DNA of 64,000 bases from Dendrolimus kikuchii (taxonomy: Eukaryota; Arthropoda; Insecta; Lepidoptera; Lasiocampidae), in assembly GCA_019925095.2 (NCBI GenBank), contig CM034392.1, positions 4,347,501-4,411,500 on the forward strand, given 5' to 3'. Position 1 is the stretch's first letter. Each line of letters begins with the position of its first letter. The notes beneath the pieces were generated by a model. That model was not told the origin of the DNA. It did not search any database and worked only from the letters and a program-made list of their open reading frames with translations. Made by a program: the position numbers and the translations under genes. Of this stretch, positions 32,601 through 42,943 are shown one piece after another.

Positions 32601-34255
32601 AAAGTCACTTCCATGAGTGAAATCTAGGATAAAGCAACGAAGACCCCCTTAAATAAGGTCTGTTAAACTTGTTCCAAGTTCATGATACTTTCATCAGGAG
32701 CAACCCTACTGTCCTATTAAATTTTCCACTTGCCTGAAGCTTTTCCCATGACCTACTTGTAGATGTTGGGTAATATTACCGGCATCCGGTTTTGTGCCTT
32801 CATTTTTATTTTGTACTCATCATTTTCCGTCTACAGCTAAGGGCTGAAAAATGGAACAAGTTTACTTTGCTCTCCGCTTATAAATAACCTGACATTCTAG
32901 ATCAGCTATAGTCAACCTTTTTTACAGGAGCCACATAGACGTATCAGCGAATAGGGTATTTGACACGTTTTACAATTAATTCTAAAACACTGCATGTTCG
33001 GTCCTTGCCTAGTATAAGGTAGATAGAATATCGCTCCATCAATTTTGCTGTGTACCCTCTTTCTGTGTGAGGCGACAGCCAATGCACGGCAAGGTAGGAG
33101 CAGCCATTTTGGACACTTACAACGCGCCGTGTGTTCATTCTTTTTTTAGATAACATTCATTCTACTTATTGTGATTACTGGCCGTGTCAAGAACTTACTA
33201 TATGCACTTTTGCTATAAATGTGAGCTCTAAGGTGGAATTTAGTGCCGTGTACTGTTCCTGTGTGTAACCTAAACCGAGCCAGAAGAGCGCCGATCTCAA
33301 GGTTGGTGGAGCTTCTACTTTCCTAGTGCAAGGATCTACGTCTAATCTCTCTCATACAGTCCATCACAAATTGAACTAGCATTTTATCCGTGGGCTACAG
33401 CGCCCCACACTGTACATGGACAATTAATAGCTTGCAATTAAATACCTTCTTTTCATCTTACTTTCAAAGTGTCTGACAGAAATAATTTTAGTAACAATCA
33501 ATAAGCTAATTGACTCCTTGAAATTATGCCGTCAAATCGTAGTACATCTATACAAAATTAAGGCGTTTTTGATGATGATAAAATGTATTTTTGTTCATTT
33601 GACTTTTAAATGGATTGACAGTGATCCGATGTTTGTATTATTAAAATATGAGTATTAAGTATAAATATCCTCCTAACACCTATCTGTCTATAATATAATA
33701 AATTCCTGGAGGGTAGCGGGAGCTTAGGCTGCTCGAGCTTGTGCGATGAAATTAAAAACGAGATAAAAATCGTGGAGTGGAGTAGATCGTAATTCGAACC
33801 ATTACCGTCCTTTTTATCACTATAAAAGATTGATTTGATATTTTCCTGTGCTAAGTTACATGGCATCTTTTTAATACGAACCCAAAAAAACCAACTATTG
33901 CCAACCTTGCATGGCGCATTTGCCACTCAGGCATTTATGTTCTAGGAACATCCGTCATGAGTGTGTCAAGTCTGCGTGCAAATATGCAGACAGTGCAATT
34001 CTCGATTATTTTCTCGCAGTGGGGGGCGCGATACCAATTAGCTTATTAAATAAGTATTCACGTTGAATAATTGAAGAGCTATTATGTTTTTATATCACGA
34101 CTGATAAACGAAGTGATCTAGTTTGGTCGCTTTGTAATTATTATGATGTGAGCTTTTTATTTTATAATAGTCTAGCAGGTGCTAGCGACAATTCGCGTTG
34201 CCATGATGACGACATATTTGTTAGTGATTTAGAACGGCGGTACCAAAAATCCTGC
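32601..34255. other. Intergenic DNA, no gene seen
   Basis: No tRNA, coding run or repeat shared with the rest of the window was found. Confidence 0.4.
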
Positions 34256-34342
34256 TATTCCAAGGATTCGTCTATTTCACGGATTCGTCTATTCCACGGA
34301 TTCGTCTAGTCTACGGATTCGTCTATTCCATGGATTCGTCTA
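34256..34342 (+). repeat. Tandem repeat of about 18 bp, left part
   Basis: There are about five units of the type GGATTCGTCTATTCCAC, ending in the variant CCATGGATTCGTCTA at the edge of the LINE insertion. Confidence 0.85.
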
Positions 34343-34449
34343 ATTCAAATTCAAAAGTTTTTATTCAAAATAAGTTCCGCTGGAGAACACTTTTTGAAGG
34401 TCATACATGTAAGTTAAAATTTAATTTTACTTCCTATTATTCTATGTAC

Positions 34450-34492
34450 ACCGCTTCGCAATGTGTTAATGCTGTTAAGGAGAAGAAGCGGC
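34450..34492 (-). other. Recurrent retroelement stem-loop, copy 4
   Basis: On the minus strand GCCGCTTC pairs with GAAGCGGT around a 27-nt loop with CAGCATTAACACATTGC. It lies in the 3'UTR of the LINE at 34343-35221. Confidence 0.55.
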
Positions 34493-34816
34493 AAGAAACT
34501 CCCCAGCAACACGTCTAGTTAAATATTGTTTTTCTTTATATTTCATATTCTATTTATATCTCAAATTCTTTTTTTATATATTTTGTACAGAAGTATGTTA
34601 CAGAATTACTTTTTGAAGAATTAATGGAGTTGTAGCAAACAATGCATACTCAATAACACCAAGACACAATAAAAGGAAAGAAAAATAATGTTATAGTTAT
34701 AATAACGATATGACGTACTAAAATGTTATGCTGCAATATGTCTCCATAAATTCCTTACAAGCTTGGTAAGATAAAAACGTTATACAAAATTTAGTATAAG
34801 AGGTTGGAGCGAGCTG

Positions 34817-35128
34817 CTATGTGAATGAATTTTTGTCATTTAAGTATTCTTCAATAGTGTAGTATCCCTTTTTTAGCAAGATGTTTTTTAATTTAGTTTT
34901 AAATTTAGTGAAAGGCAGATCTAACATTTCACTCGGAATCTTATTGAAGAAGCATATACCAACCCCCAAGAAAGAGGACAGTACTTTTTGTAATCTAAAA
35001 GATGGCAATATCAGTTTATTACAATGCCTGGTGTTGAAATTGTGAACATCCTTATACTGCTTGTAGGCAGTCAAATTATTACGAATATAAATTATATTAT
35101 TAAAAATATATTGGCAGGCGACCGTCAT
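34817..35128 (-). pseudogene. LINE ORF2 C-terminus (103 codons)
   Basis: It encodes YKDVHNFNTRHCNKLILPSF, VGICFFNKIPSEMLDLP and LKKGYYTIEEYLND, the end of an insect LINE ORF2 downstream of the reverse transcriptase. The stop falls before the 3'UTR as expected, so only the upstream part of the protein is lacking. No catalytic residues are included. Confidence 0.65.
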
Positions 35129-35221
35129 AATACCGATTTCCTTGAAGCGTTCTCTAAGAGACTCCCGAGGGCCAAGGTTGTAAATTAACCTTACGGCTCT
35201 TTTTAGTAAAACAAATATGGT

Positions 35222-35270
35222 CTCTATTTCATGGATTCGTCTATTCCACGGATTCGTCTATTCCACGTAA
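35222..35270 (+). repeat. Tandem repeat of about 18 bp, right part
   Basis: Two to three units of the array at 34256-34342 resume here after the LINE. Confidence 0.8.
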
Positions 35271-35606
35271 ACGACCTCATATATGGTGATAAAAAGTATC
35301 TAAGTAGATATTGATCCAGGATATAGCTGACTCCGTGTCGACTTAACATTTAAATTCGTTCAGTAGTTTTCAGGTGCTCTAACAGACAAATAGACGGATA
35401 GACAGACCAAATTTTATAAGTTGCATTTTCGGAATCTGCTGGTTCAATTTAGCCCCCCCCCCCGGTCTGATTTTTAAATTTATTGTACAAACCAGTGGCG
35501 TATCGTATATATCACAATATGTTAGGGGGCCCAAAGGAAGGGTAAAGATTTTTTCTATAAAAGAAACAACAAAGTGCTCCAATTGAATTATAGTAATTAT
35601 AAGTTA
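35271..35606. other. Intergenic DNA, no gene seen
   Basis: It contains a run of 11 C at 35453-35463. Nothing else was found. Confidence 0.4.
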
Positions 35607-35944
35607 TTGAAAGAAAGTGTCGGGGTGAAGGTAAGGAAAGGAATGCTCCGGTGGTTCGGGCATGTGGAAAGAATGCATGATGAAAGAATGACTAAACAGA
35701 TATACAATGCAAAAGTGGATGGATGCAGAAGTCGTGGAAGGCCACGACACACCTTCCATGATCAAATTGATCGTGTACTAGCGGAGGGTGATGTCAGGAG
35801 CCTTAAGAACAGACGAGCGTGCATGACAAGAGTTATGAATGTCAAAGAAGCAAGTGAGGTGTGTAAAAATGGGCATAAATGGCGCTCTGTTGTTCGTGCC
35901 TACCCCGCAAGGGAACTGGCGTGAAGTTATGTATGTATGTATGT
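35607..35944 (+). pseudogene. Family-B RTE-like LINE tail, copy 2
   Basis: Begins within KESVGVKVRKGMLRWFGHVE and is open to AYPARELA, then GTGAAGTTATGTATGTATGT. Confidence 0.8.
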
Positions 35945-36398
35945 ATAAGTTATTACTTATATTATACTTAATGCTCCTAGGAGCTAAGTTAGACAAACAA
36001 TTCAAGTCAAAGATACACTTTCCTCGCCTTATTTTCGGCATGTTTATTTATTAAACCATCTATAACTGACGATTTCAGTTTTCTAAATTTTCTGCCTCTA
36101 TAGACAATAATGAGAAGTCTGATAGCCGTTTCTGCTGGCCCAGCAGCTATTCTCGAAAATGTTATTAATCTATAAAAGATTATTAAGTAGATACAATTTT
36201 AGGAATTTTTGCTTACATACTTTTGGGGCGCCTGTAGCTTCGAGGCCCCGTATCATTGATACATATGGCTAATAGGGCGGTAGCTACGCCCCTGGTACAA
36301 ACTCAATCCCTCTACATATTTATTATATTATCTACATGTTGACCCGTTCTCACTTCGCTGGGTGTCAAACCAATATAAGCCAACATAATTATAAACGA
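35945..36398. other. Intergenic DNA, no gene seen
   Basis: It separates two family-B tails in the same orientation; no shared sequence joins them. Confidence 0.4.
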
Positions 36399-36602
36399 AG
36401 GCCACGACACACCTTCCATGATCAAATTGATCGTGTACTAGCAGAAGGGGATGTCAGGAGCCTTAAGAACAGACGAGCGTGCATGACAAGTGTTATGAAT
36501 GTCAAAGAAGCAAGTGAGGTGTGTAAGAATGGGCCTAAATGGCGCTCTGTTGTTCGTACCTACCCCGCAAGGGAACTGGCGTGAAGTTATGTATGTATGT
36601 AT
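36399..36602 (+). pseudogene. Family-B RTE-like LINE tail, copy 3
   Basis: A 204-bp copy starting at the RPRHTFHDQIDRVLAEGD block and ending in (ATGT)n. Confidence 0.8.
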
Positions 36603-36624
36603 AATTATAAACCACTTTTATTGT

Positions 36625-36960
36625 TGACGCACGGGGAATGTCTTCTTGATACGCTGTCGTCGCACCTGGGGGGAAGGCTTTATTACACCAAGGGATGTGT
36701 GGGACTCCTGGTCGGCCGGATGCCCACCGTGGCTTCCGATCGGAGGAACAAGGGGTGGTCGGCCGTTAGACTACCCAGTAAACCTAACCTGCATTCCGCT
36801 ACTATGTGCTTTTATGGGGTGCCATAGGAACTGAACCATAGGTATTACATCTGTGGCACCTCTACGCTTGGTTCTCACTTAGGGCACCCTCGGGGAAGGA
36901 TACCCTCTTCACCAACAGGGGGGGGGGGTCCACGGGATTAAAATAATTATAATCCCCTAG
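36625..36960. other. GC-rich island, unclassified
   Basis: It has GGTCGGCCGGATGCCCACCG and related sequence and ends with a run of 11 G at 36918-36928. Two frames are open on the plus strand but overlap and carry no motif. Confidence 0.35.
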
Positions 36961-37359
36961 CTGACCCGTGACCACTTTGTGGGCTGCTTGCTGTGCGTCA
37001 AACTATTATAATCCAACATACAAATCTTCACAATATGAGATGTAACGTGGTCTTTTTCGTGATTTTTCTATAGTTACTTTTAGTTAAGAAAAAGAACACA
37101 AAATCACCTCCTAATTATTGACATGAAACCATTTTACTCCTTCAATTTTTATTAAAACAGGGTGAATAAATAATCTACATATTTATGAAAAAGAGATAAA
37201 TAATTTGGTTATATTATGTTTTAGATTTTAATTTATTTTAATCACCATAAAATAAGAATGCATCTGAAAAACGACCGCGTCTATATAATACCCGATATCG
37301 TCCGAAAAAGTAATACCAAAAAGTAGTCACGGACGTCGGGATTGCTACAAGCTTTAACG

Positions 37360-37650
37360 TAACTCGTGGCCTTGTTTATTGCCGGGCCGAGTCTGAGGCG
37401 ATCGGGACGCGGGAAACCGCGACCATGATCCAATACCTGGTCAAGAGATTTAGAATCTCCTGCAACTGACATTGATACAGTGGAGGCCGTGAGACACACA
37501 CCTGCTGCGATGGGTTGCGCGGGAACGCAGGACCCTGGCCTTCAGGATGATGCAGATACTTACCGGGCATGGTTACTTCGATAAGTCTTTGGTCTAACCC
37601 CCACAAAGAGCCCGGATGTGAACAAAACGTATTGCCCTGTTTCAACAAAA
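37360..37650. other. GC-rich island, unclassified
   Basis: Text such as CGATCGGGACGCGGGAAACC and CGGGAACGCAGGACCCTGGC stands out from flanks. No domain is recognised. Confidence 0.3.
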
Positions 37651-38114
37651 AAAAGCCTTGATGTAGCTAATCGTTAACGCTTAAGACGCATTTGTATACC
37701 GTCACTAACACGAAAACAGGTGGAGCAGGGGCATTACAGAGAGGACCTTATTTCTAGTTTTCTGTAAACTTGATCCAAAAGAAGTTAAGATCTTTTCAAG
37801 CAACAATCAGTCCATTCTCGGAGGTATAATTTTCCAATCACCATGCGAACCAAAATTGCGAGAACAGCAACTTTGAACTTGGCACTTATTGCGGTACATG
37901 CTCACGCGCACCCTAAGGCCGTCCTGCCTGAGCTATTACTAGAATAATCTGCCGTACATTGTAGACGCTTCCTTGACTGTGAAATGTGCGTGTGAAATAT
38001 TTAAAGGGTTAATTATTGGAATAATTTAGTTTCTTAGCGAAATAGAATTCATTACTTAAATAGAAACAAAGAAATATGTTTCTTTCTAAAATTGCGACAA
38101 ACAATAAATAACAA
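37651..38114. other. Intergenic DNA, no gene seen
   Basis: No repeat or coding signal found. Confidence 0.4.
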
Positions 38115-38380
38115 AACACTTTTGACGGCTTCTGTACTTGAGTGGGCTAAACCTTTGCCGGCTATCTGACTCCAGCACACAGGCTCCGGGCTCGATTCCG
38201 GGCACGGTAAATTTCGTAAACGAACTTTCCGTTGTTTACTACGGTCTGGCTGTCTGTGATTAGCCCCAGGCTGCTCGTTATGTATTACCCGTAACAAAGT
38301 GTAATTGAATTCGCTTGGGAAAATACAATATGTGTGTGTCCTCTGCCGATTATAATGATAAAAAACATATTTAAAATAAG
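38115..38380 (+). mobile_element. Family-G SINE-like repeat
   Basis: A tRNA-like B-box region (GGGCTCGATTCCGGGCAC) is followed by GGTAAATTTCGTAAACGAAC and an end with AAAATACAATATGTGTGTGT. Partial relatives are at 29755-29870 and 58975-59085. Confidence 0.55.
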
Positions 38381-38383
38381 AAA

Positions 38384-38525
38384 ATATGTGCCGCAATTTG
38401 CGAAATAAGGTTGTCAGTCAGCATTTTGCTGTGCCGAAATATATTCCGACACAGCACTGATTATATTATTAGAGCCCGCTCCCTAAATCGTAAATGTCAT
38501 ACGACCCACAGTAAAAACCAAAAAA
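38384..38525 (+). repeat. Repeat H, copy 1
   Basis: It matches 51884-52018. Both contain a hairpin with arms GCTGTGCCG and CGACACAGC and the end ACGACCCACAGTAAAAAC. Confidence 0.65.
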
Positions 38526-39152
38526 GCATTGAAATTATAGTAAGCTTATAAGTGAACGGATTAAAAAAAACCCAGAAAACATAATGATGAGATAATTAGA
38601 ATAAATTATTATTATTCTTTTTACCTTTGCATTATAATTTGAATTAATTTTACATTTATGTAGAGTAACCGGAGAGCAGAACGACTTACAGTACTCTAGA
38701 TATATAAGTCTTGTAGAAGTGGAACAATTTGGCGGATACTGTATTCCCCGATTCATATAAACCAGTGGTCTTTAAGTCACGAGTGAATAGATATCTACTA
38801 TAAAGTGTGCTCCATCCTAGATCGCATCTCTGAGATAGCTGTGAAACGCTAAACTATAGCATAATAAAAAGTGAATAAGAAAGATAGGAAAAATATTTTC
38901 TTTCTTTCTTGGGATATTGAGATGAGAGATTCATATATTGTCATTTTAGCGTCCTTCTGATGGTTGGAAACTTTAGTAGACTGAAGTTAAATTCAATGCC
39001 TAAAACTTTATGGCCTTGTTTATTCACTACAGTCATAATATCTGTACTGTCTTGATATAGCATTTTCTTCCGTGTAAATTGGTAGTTCTCATATATTTTT
39101 TTTTGTATAAGAATTTCCATGGTTTAATATTTAATTACGCATTTATCAAGTA
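38526..39152. other. A+T-rich intergenic DNA, no gene seen
   Basis: Nothing recognisable. Confidence 0.4.
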
Positions 39153-39382
39153 CCAGCTGTGCTCGCGATGTCATCCGCGTGGAATTTGTTTCCAAAACCC
39201 CCCGATTTTGGAACATTCTTCATTGGTGCCCATTAGCGTGATGATATATAGCCTATAGGCTATGGCCTTCCTCGATAAATGGGCTATCTAACACTGAAAT
39301 AATTTTTCCATTCAGACCAGGAGTTCCTGAGATTAGCGCGTTCAATCAAACAAACTCTTCAGCTTTATATATTAGTATAAGA
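39153..39382 (-). mobile_element. Short non-autonomous Helitron
   Basis: On the minus strand it starts TCTTATACTAATATATAAAG and ends ATCGCGAGCACAGCTGG followed by T, so the terminal CTRR is CTGG. It is the same family as 19952-20150 and 54299-54537. There is no ORF. Confidence 0.7.
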
Positions 39383-40315
39383 TATAAGATTTTGCTTAAT
39401 ATATCTAAGTTGGTTGCTATATATGTCTATAATAATAAGTTGACAATTTTCATCCAACAACAGAATGAATATCAACAATATACAACTCCTAAAAATAACA
39501 TCAAACAACTAACATCAACAAGAAATTGATTACCTCATAAAGGTCGTTTGCCCTATTTTTGGGACATTAGAAGCAGCTGTAAACACTGTAAGGTACAAAG
39601 GCTCAGGTTTTATGGGAGATATCGAGAGGCGTTCTGTACTTACGTTGAGTGTTGCCACATTTACGGCGAATTTCTGAGAATCGGATAGTACTATAAATTG
39701 GAATTCATTGTTTTAAAGCGTAGCAAAATATTTATTTCCTACTTTTTTTCAAAATTGCGGTTAATTTTTTATTAAATATTTAACATAAGTTATCATTGGA
39801 TAATGTATTTATTAATGATTGTTGATGAATGAATATTGTAAAAGTTGTTCGATAAGTAAAGTAGTTCATTAACCGCAATGCTTATGTGTAATTGATATTT
39901 TATCTATCAGCTGTTTTCATTGATCAACACCGTTAAATATAACACTAAGTGAAAAAGAGACTTTATACATATCTCAAGCATTTTTCTTTGTTTCAGGTAA
40001 TTTCGCCCAATTTTGAAGAGACCCTCGGACAACGGATCCTTAGCCATAGAAAACGGTGACCTAGGCTGAGTAGTTTACTTATGTTGTTGTTAATGTTTAC
40101 TTTAGCCTTTATTGTATTTTGTATTTTGCACCCGAAAGTTGCTAAACTCAACTGTAATTTACAGGTTGAATCCTAGTTCGGGACTTTGATAGCTGACGGA
40201 CTGCACAAAATTATTAGATATTTTGTTCGTTTGTTATGCATTGTAGCTATGAATAAATGAATTTTATTTTATAGTTAAGGAATTATAGGTAAAATACAAA
40301 ATAATTAAGTTTTCG
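39383..40315. other. Intergenic DNA with one splice-like site
   Basis: At 39985-39996 the text TTTCTTTGTTTCAG resembles a 3' splice site. The frame beyond it is open for 20 codons and a poly(A) signal (AATAAA, about 40253) follows within 260 bp. This could be the last exon of a plus-strand gene, but nothing upstream supports it, so no CDS is called. Confidence 0.3.
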
Positions 40316-40513
40316 TTATTAATATATAAAATTCTTCTGTTTGTGCATATGGCACTGAACTCCTCCTAAACGGTTGGACCGATTTTGATGTCATTTTTTG
40401 GGTGTGTTCAAGTGGATCCCGGAATGGTTTAAATTCATAATTGGACCCAGTAGGTGGCGCTGCAATCGGGTTCAACTTTTTTAGGACAGTACAACGTCAT
40501 CTGTTTTCGCTAG
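40316..40513 (+). mobile_element. Helitron-like unit
   Basis: It shares CCCAGTAGGTGGCGCTGCAA and the end TTTTCGCTAG|T with the unit at 26560. The left end is not exact. Confidence 0.5.
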
Positions 40514-40681
40514 TCTTCATAGAATTCTTCTATTCGTGTGTACTAAAAAATCCTTAACATGTTTAGACGGATTATAATAAAAAAAAATATGTGTGTTCAA
40601 GTGGCTAGTTCAAGGTGGCGCTGCAATCGGGACCTACATTTTTATTTTTCAGAACAGGACAATTTCTGCCGGTCCCGCTAG
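40514..40681 (+). mobile_element. Helitron-like unit, head-to-tail with the previous one
   Basis: It starts at the terminal T of the previous unit and ends CTGCCGGTCCCGCTAG|T. An internal deletion brings GTTCAAGTGG next to GTGGCGCTGCAATCGGGACC. Confidence 0.5.
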
Positions 40682-41189
40682 TTCGTTTATAATATTTTAA
40701 TTTAGTAAAGTGTTATCATTGTTACAAATACCTATAGTATGTGATCACGCACTTGAGTACTTCCCAGTTTTATTTAAGTATCATAATAAAAGTGACACCA
40801 TCCATCCACGTCACTACAACGAATACGACCTCCTAATAAATTACAGGCTCATTTTATAAGTGAATTGCACGATCGATCCCACTCGTATCGTAACCGATCA
40901 CAACATTACACAGTCATCGATTAGGCAGGTTTTATACATTTGCTTAATCATACAACGCAATCGATTGACTAACGTTGCGAAAACGAGATAAACAAAGAAT
41001 CGATTGTTGTATTTGTTCTTTTGAAATTCGTCTCATGACATCTATAGATTTTGTAAAGTGATATAGTGTCAGAATTAGGCGACTTACTCTCAAACGCTTT
41101 TCGTCCGATCAGTCGGAAAGAGACAATGAAATTGTCGATAGAAGTAAGGACAAAGATTTCTTTAAAACTACAATAATATTAATATTTTT
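40682..41189. other. Intergenic DNA, no gene seen
   Basis: Nothing recognisable. Confidence 0.4.
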
Positions 41190-41281
41190 TTAAGTTTTCG
41201 CGACTTGTATACATAATAAAACTACGTTTTAAACGGCGCAAGAAACTCTTCAGCAAACATGCCTGCTGAAGAGTTTCTTGC

Positions 41282-41322
41282 GCCGCTTCTTCTCTTCAAG
41301 CCATAACATGTTGCGAAGCGGT
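41282..41322 (+). other. Recurrent retroelement stem-loop, copy 5
   Basis: GCCGCTTC (41282-41289) pairs with GAAGCGGT (41315-41322) around a 25-nt loop. Confidence 0.55.
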
Positions 41323-41460
41323 AGCAAATTAGATTAGGCTCCCATAGAGTAAACAATAACCATAAACAAAATTAAACCTAAATAATTAAAATTAACAAGT
41401 TGGCGGTAGGCTAAATAAAACTTTAACAATATTCGTTGATACTTGACATCATTCTTTGTC

Positions 41461-41502
41461 TTCCGTGATCACGGCCACTGAAAAGTGGCCGAAACGTCGG
41501 AA
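41461..41502 (+). ncRNA. Hammerhead-ribozyme-like motif, copy 4
   Basis: It is identical to the motif at 18421-18462, including GTGATCA, the 7-bp stem II with GAAA loop, GAAACGTC and the UUCC/GGAA stem I. Confidence 0.4.
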
Positions 41503-41574
41503 AAACCAAAAGCCAATAAAATTACCGCGCTTAAAACCGGTAAAACGTAGTTTTATTTTATTATACAATAATAC

Positions 41575-42035
41575 TGTTACAATTTGGGTCACCTGCATAT
41601 CTGTAAACAAAGCACATTTATTACCCGTCGGTGTTTGAGCTAATAACATCGAAACGCTTTTATGACTTTCTTCTTTTGTTTACTTTGTGTTTAAAATTTG
41701 TGATTGTTAAAAACAGCCCATTGTGTATTGTAATCTTTATCGTAATCATTAGCCAGATGTGATTCTTAGCAATTCAGTCCACGCGGTCGAGTAGACATAC
41801 TGTGTTTGTACAGTATAAAGCAATGCCCCAATGGAGAGGTGAGGCAGTCTAGCGATAGCCACAAGTGGAGCAAGACGTTAGTGACGGACTTTGCGCGTGT
41901 TGTTGAATCGTGCATTACGTTTGCACTGGTTGTGTTCAGTTATATTTGTACCTGTGTCATACGTGTTTGTATAGTTCTAATAAATTCTATAGTAATTCTA
42001 ACGGCATTTTAATTCGAGTCCTGCAACTCGTAACA
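41575..42035 (+). mobile_element. Solo LTR, same family, copy 3, with 4-bp target duplication
   Basis: Begins TGTTAC, ends GTAACA and is flanked by ATAC on both sides (41571-41574 and 42036-42039). The promoter-like and poly(A) regions match copy 1. No internal domain is present. Confidence 0.8.
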
Positions 42036-42199
42036 ATACAGTCCATATAACACAAAAATAAATGGAACAAGCAAAAAAAAATCTAAAACGAAAACCAATG
42101 ACGATAGATGTTTGAGAGTAAGCCCTCTGGGTCGTCTTAATTATATTGAGCGTCGGGTTGCAAAAATCAACCTTACTCACTGTGACCCCCATTTCCAGT

Positions 42200-42231
<32 letters not shown>

Positions 42232-42690
42232 ACGAGTAGTCAGTAAATTGCAATAGTCGGTTTATATTTTCACATAATCGAGTTGGGATGTTGTTAGGTA
42301 ATTTTCAAAGCTAGCAGATTACGCATTGCATGTGTAAATGTAGGATCGTCGGTTTGCGCCATGGTGCCATGCACCCTTTGCACCTTCGGGTAAAAACAGT
42401 CCTGGTTAGAATTGTAAACAGAGGGCTTACTCTCAAAAGTCTTTCGTCGTTGAGAGGCTTGTCAACTTTAACGAGACCTTTCAAGGTGATTGAAAGAAGT
42501 CTTGCGTGACCAAAGACTTGGCATATTTAGGGCAACGGTTCAGCGTTGCCATACAACGTGGTAATGCGGGCAACATTTCGTGAACACGCCCCACGGCAGT
42601 AATCTGGACTATATTTTCTATCTGTAAATATGTTTATAATACTTTTTATTAGGTATTTAAGTTTTTTTATTTTATTTAATTATTTATTTA
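42036..42690. other. Intergenic DNA with a dinucleotide repeat
   Basis: A (AT)14 run occupies 42204-42231. No gene or shared repeat is seen. Confidence 0.4.
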
Positions 42691-42943
42691 AGAATGACTA
42701 AACAGATATACAATGCAAAAGTGGATGGATGCAGAAGTCGTGGAAAGCCACGACACACCTTCCATGATCAAATTAATCGTGTACTAGCAGAAGGTGATGT
42801 CAGGAGCCTTAAGAACAGACGAGGGTGCATGACAAGAGTTATGAATGACAAAGAAGCAAGTGAGGTGTGTAGGAATAATCCTAAATGGCGTTATGTTGTT
42901 TGTGCCTACCCCGCAAGGGAACTGGCGTGAAGTTATGTATGTA
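42691..42943 (+). pseudogene. Family-B RTE-like LINE tail, copy 4
   Basis: Starts at the MTKQIYNAKVDGCRSRGK block and is open to AYPARELA, ending in GTGAAGTTATGTATGTATTT. Confidence 0.8.

Larger units (their letters stand above)
34343..35221 (-). mobile_element. 5'-truncated LINE inserted in the tandem repeat
   Basis: On the minus strand it carries the end of an ORF2, a 3'UTR with the recurrent stem-loop (34450-34492) and a tail ending AAAACTTTTGAATTTGAATT. The variant tandem unit with ATGG is present on both sides (TCTATTCCATGGATTCGTC left, TCTATTTCATGGATTCGTC right), which fits a target duplication of about 21 bp. Confidence 0.7.
41190..41560 (+). mobile_element. Penelope pseudo-LTR with a truncated inverted partner
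   Basis: The left end (41190-41255) reads the outer and inner edges of the pseudo-LTR on the minus strand, with most of the arm deleted. The right part (41264-41560) is a complete arm in plus orientation. The junction forms a perfect 22-bp hairpin with an 8-nt loop (41234-41255 and 41264-41285). Confidence 0.7.

Noticed and set aside
34256..34342. CRISPR-like array
   Set aside because: The repeats are head-to-tail without unique spacers, and this is eukaryotic DNA. No CRISPR array is present in the window.
42204..42231. (AT)n run and other dinucleotide repeats (9118, 12970, 25982)
   Set aside because: Ordinary microsatellites for an A+T-rich insect genome.
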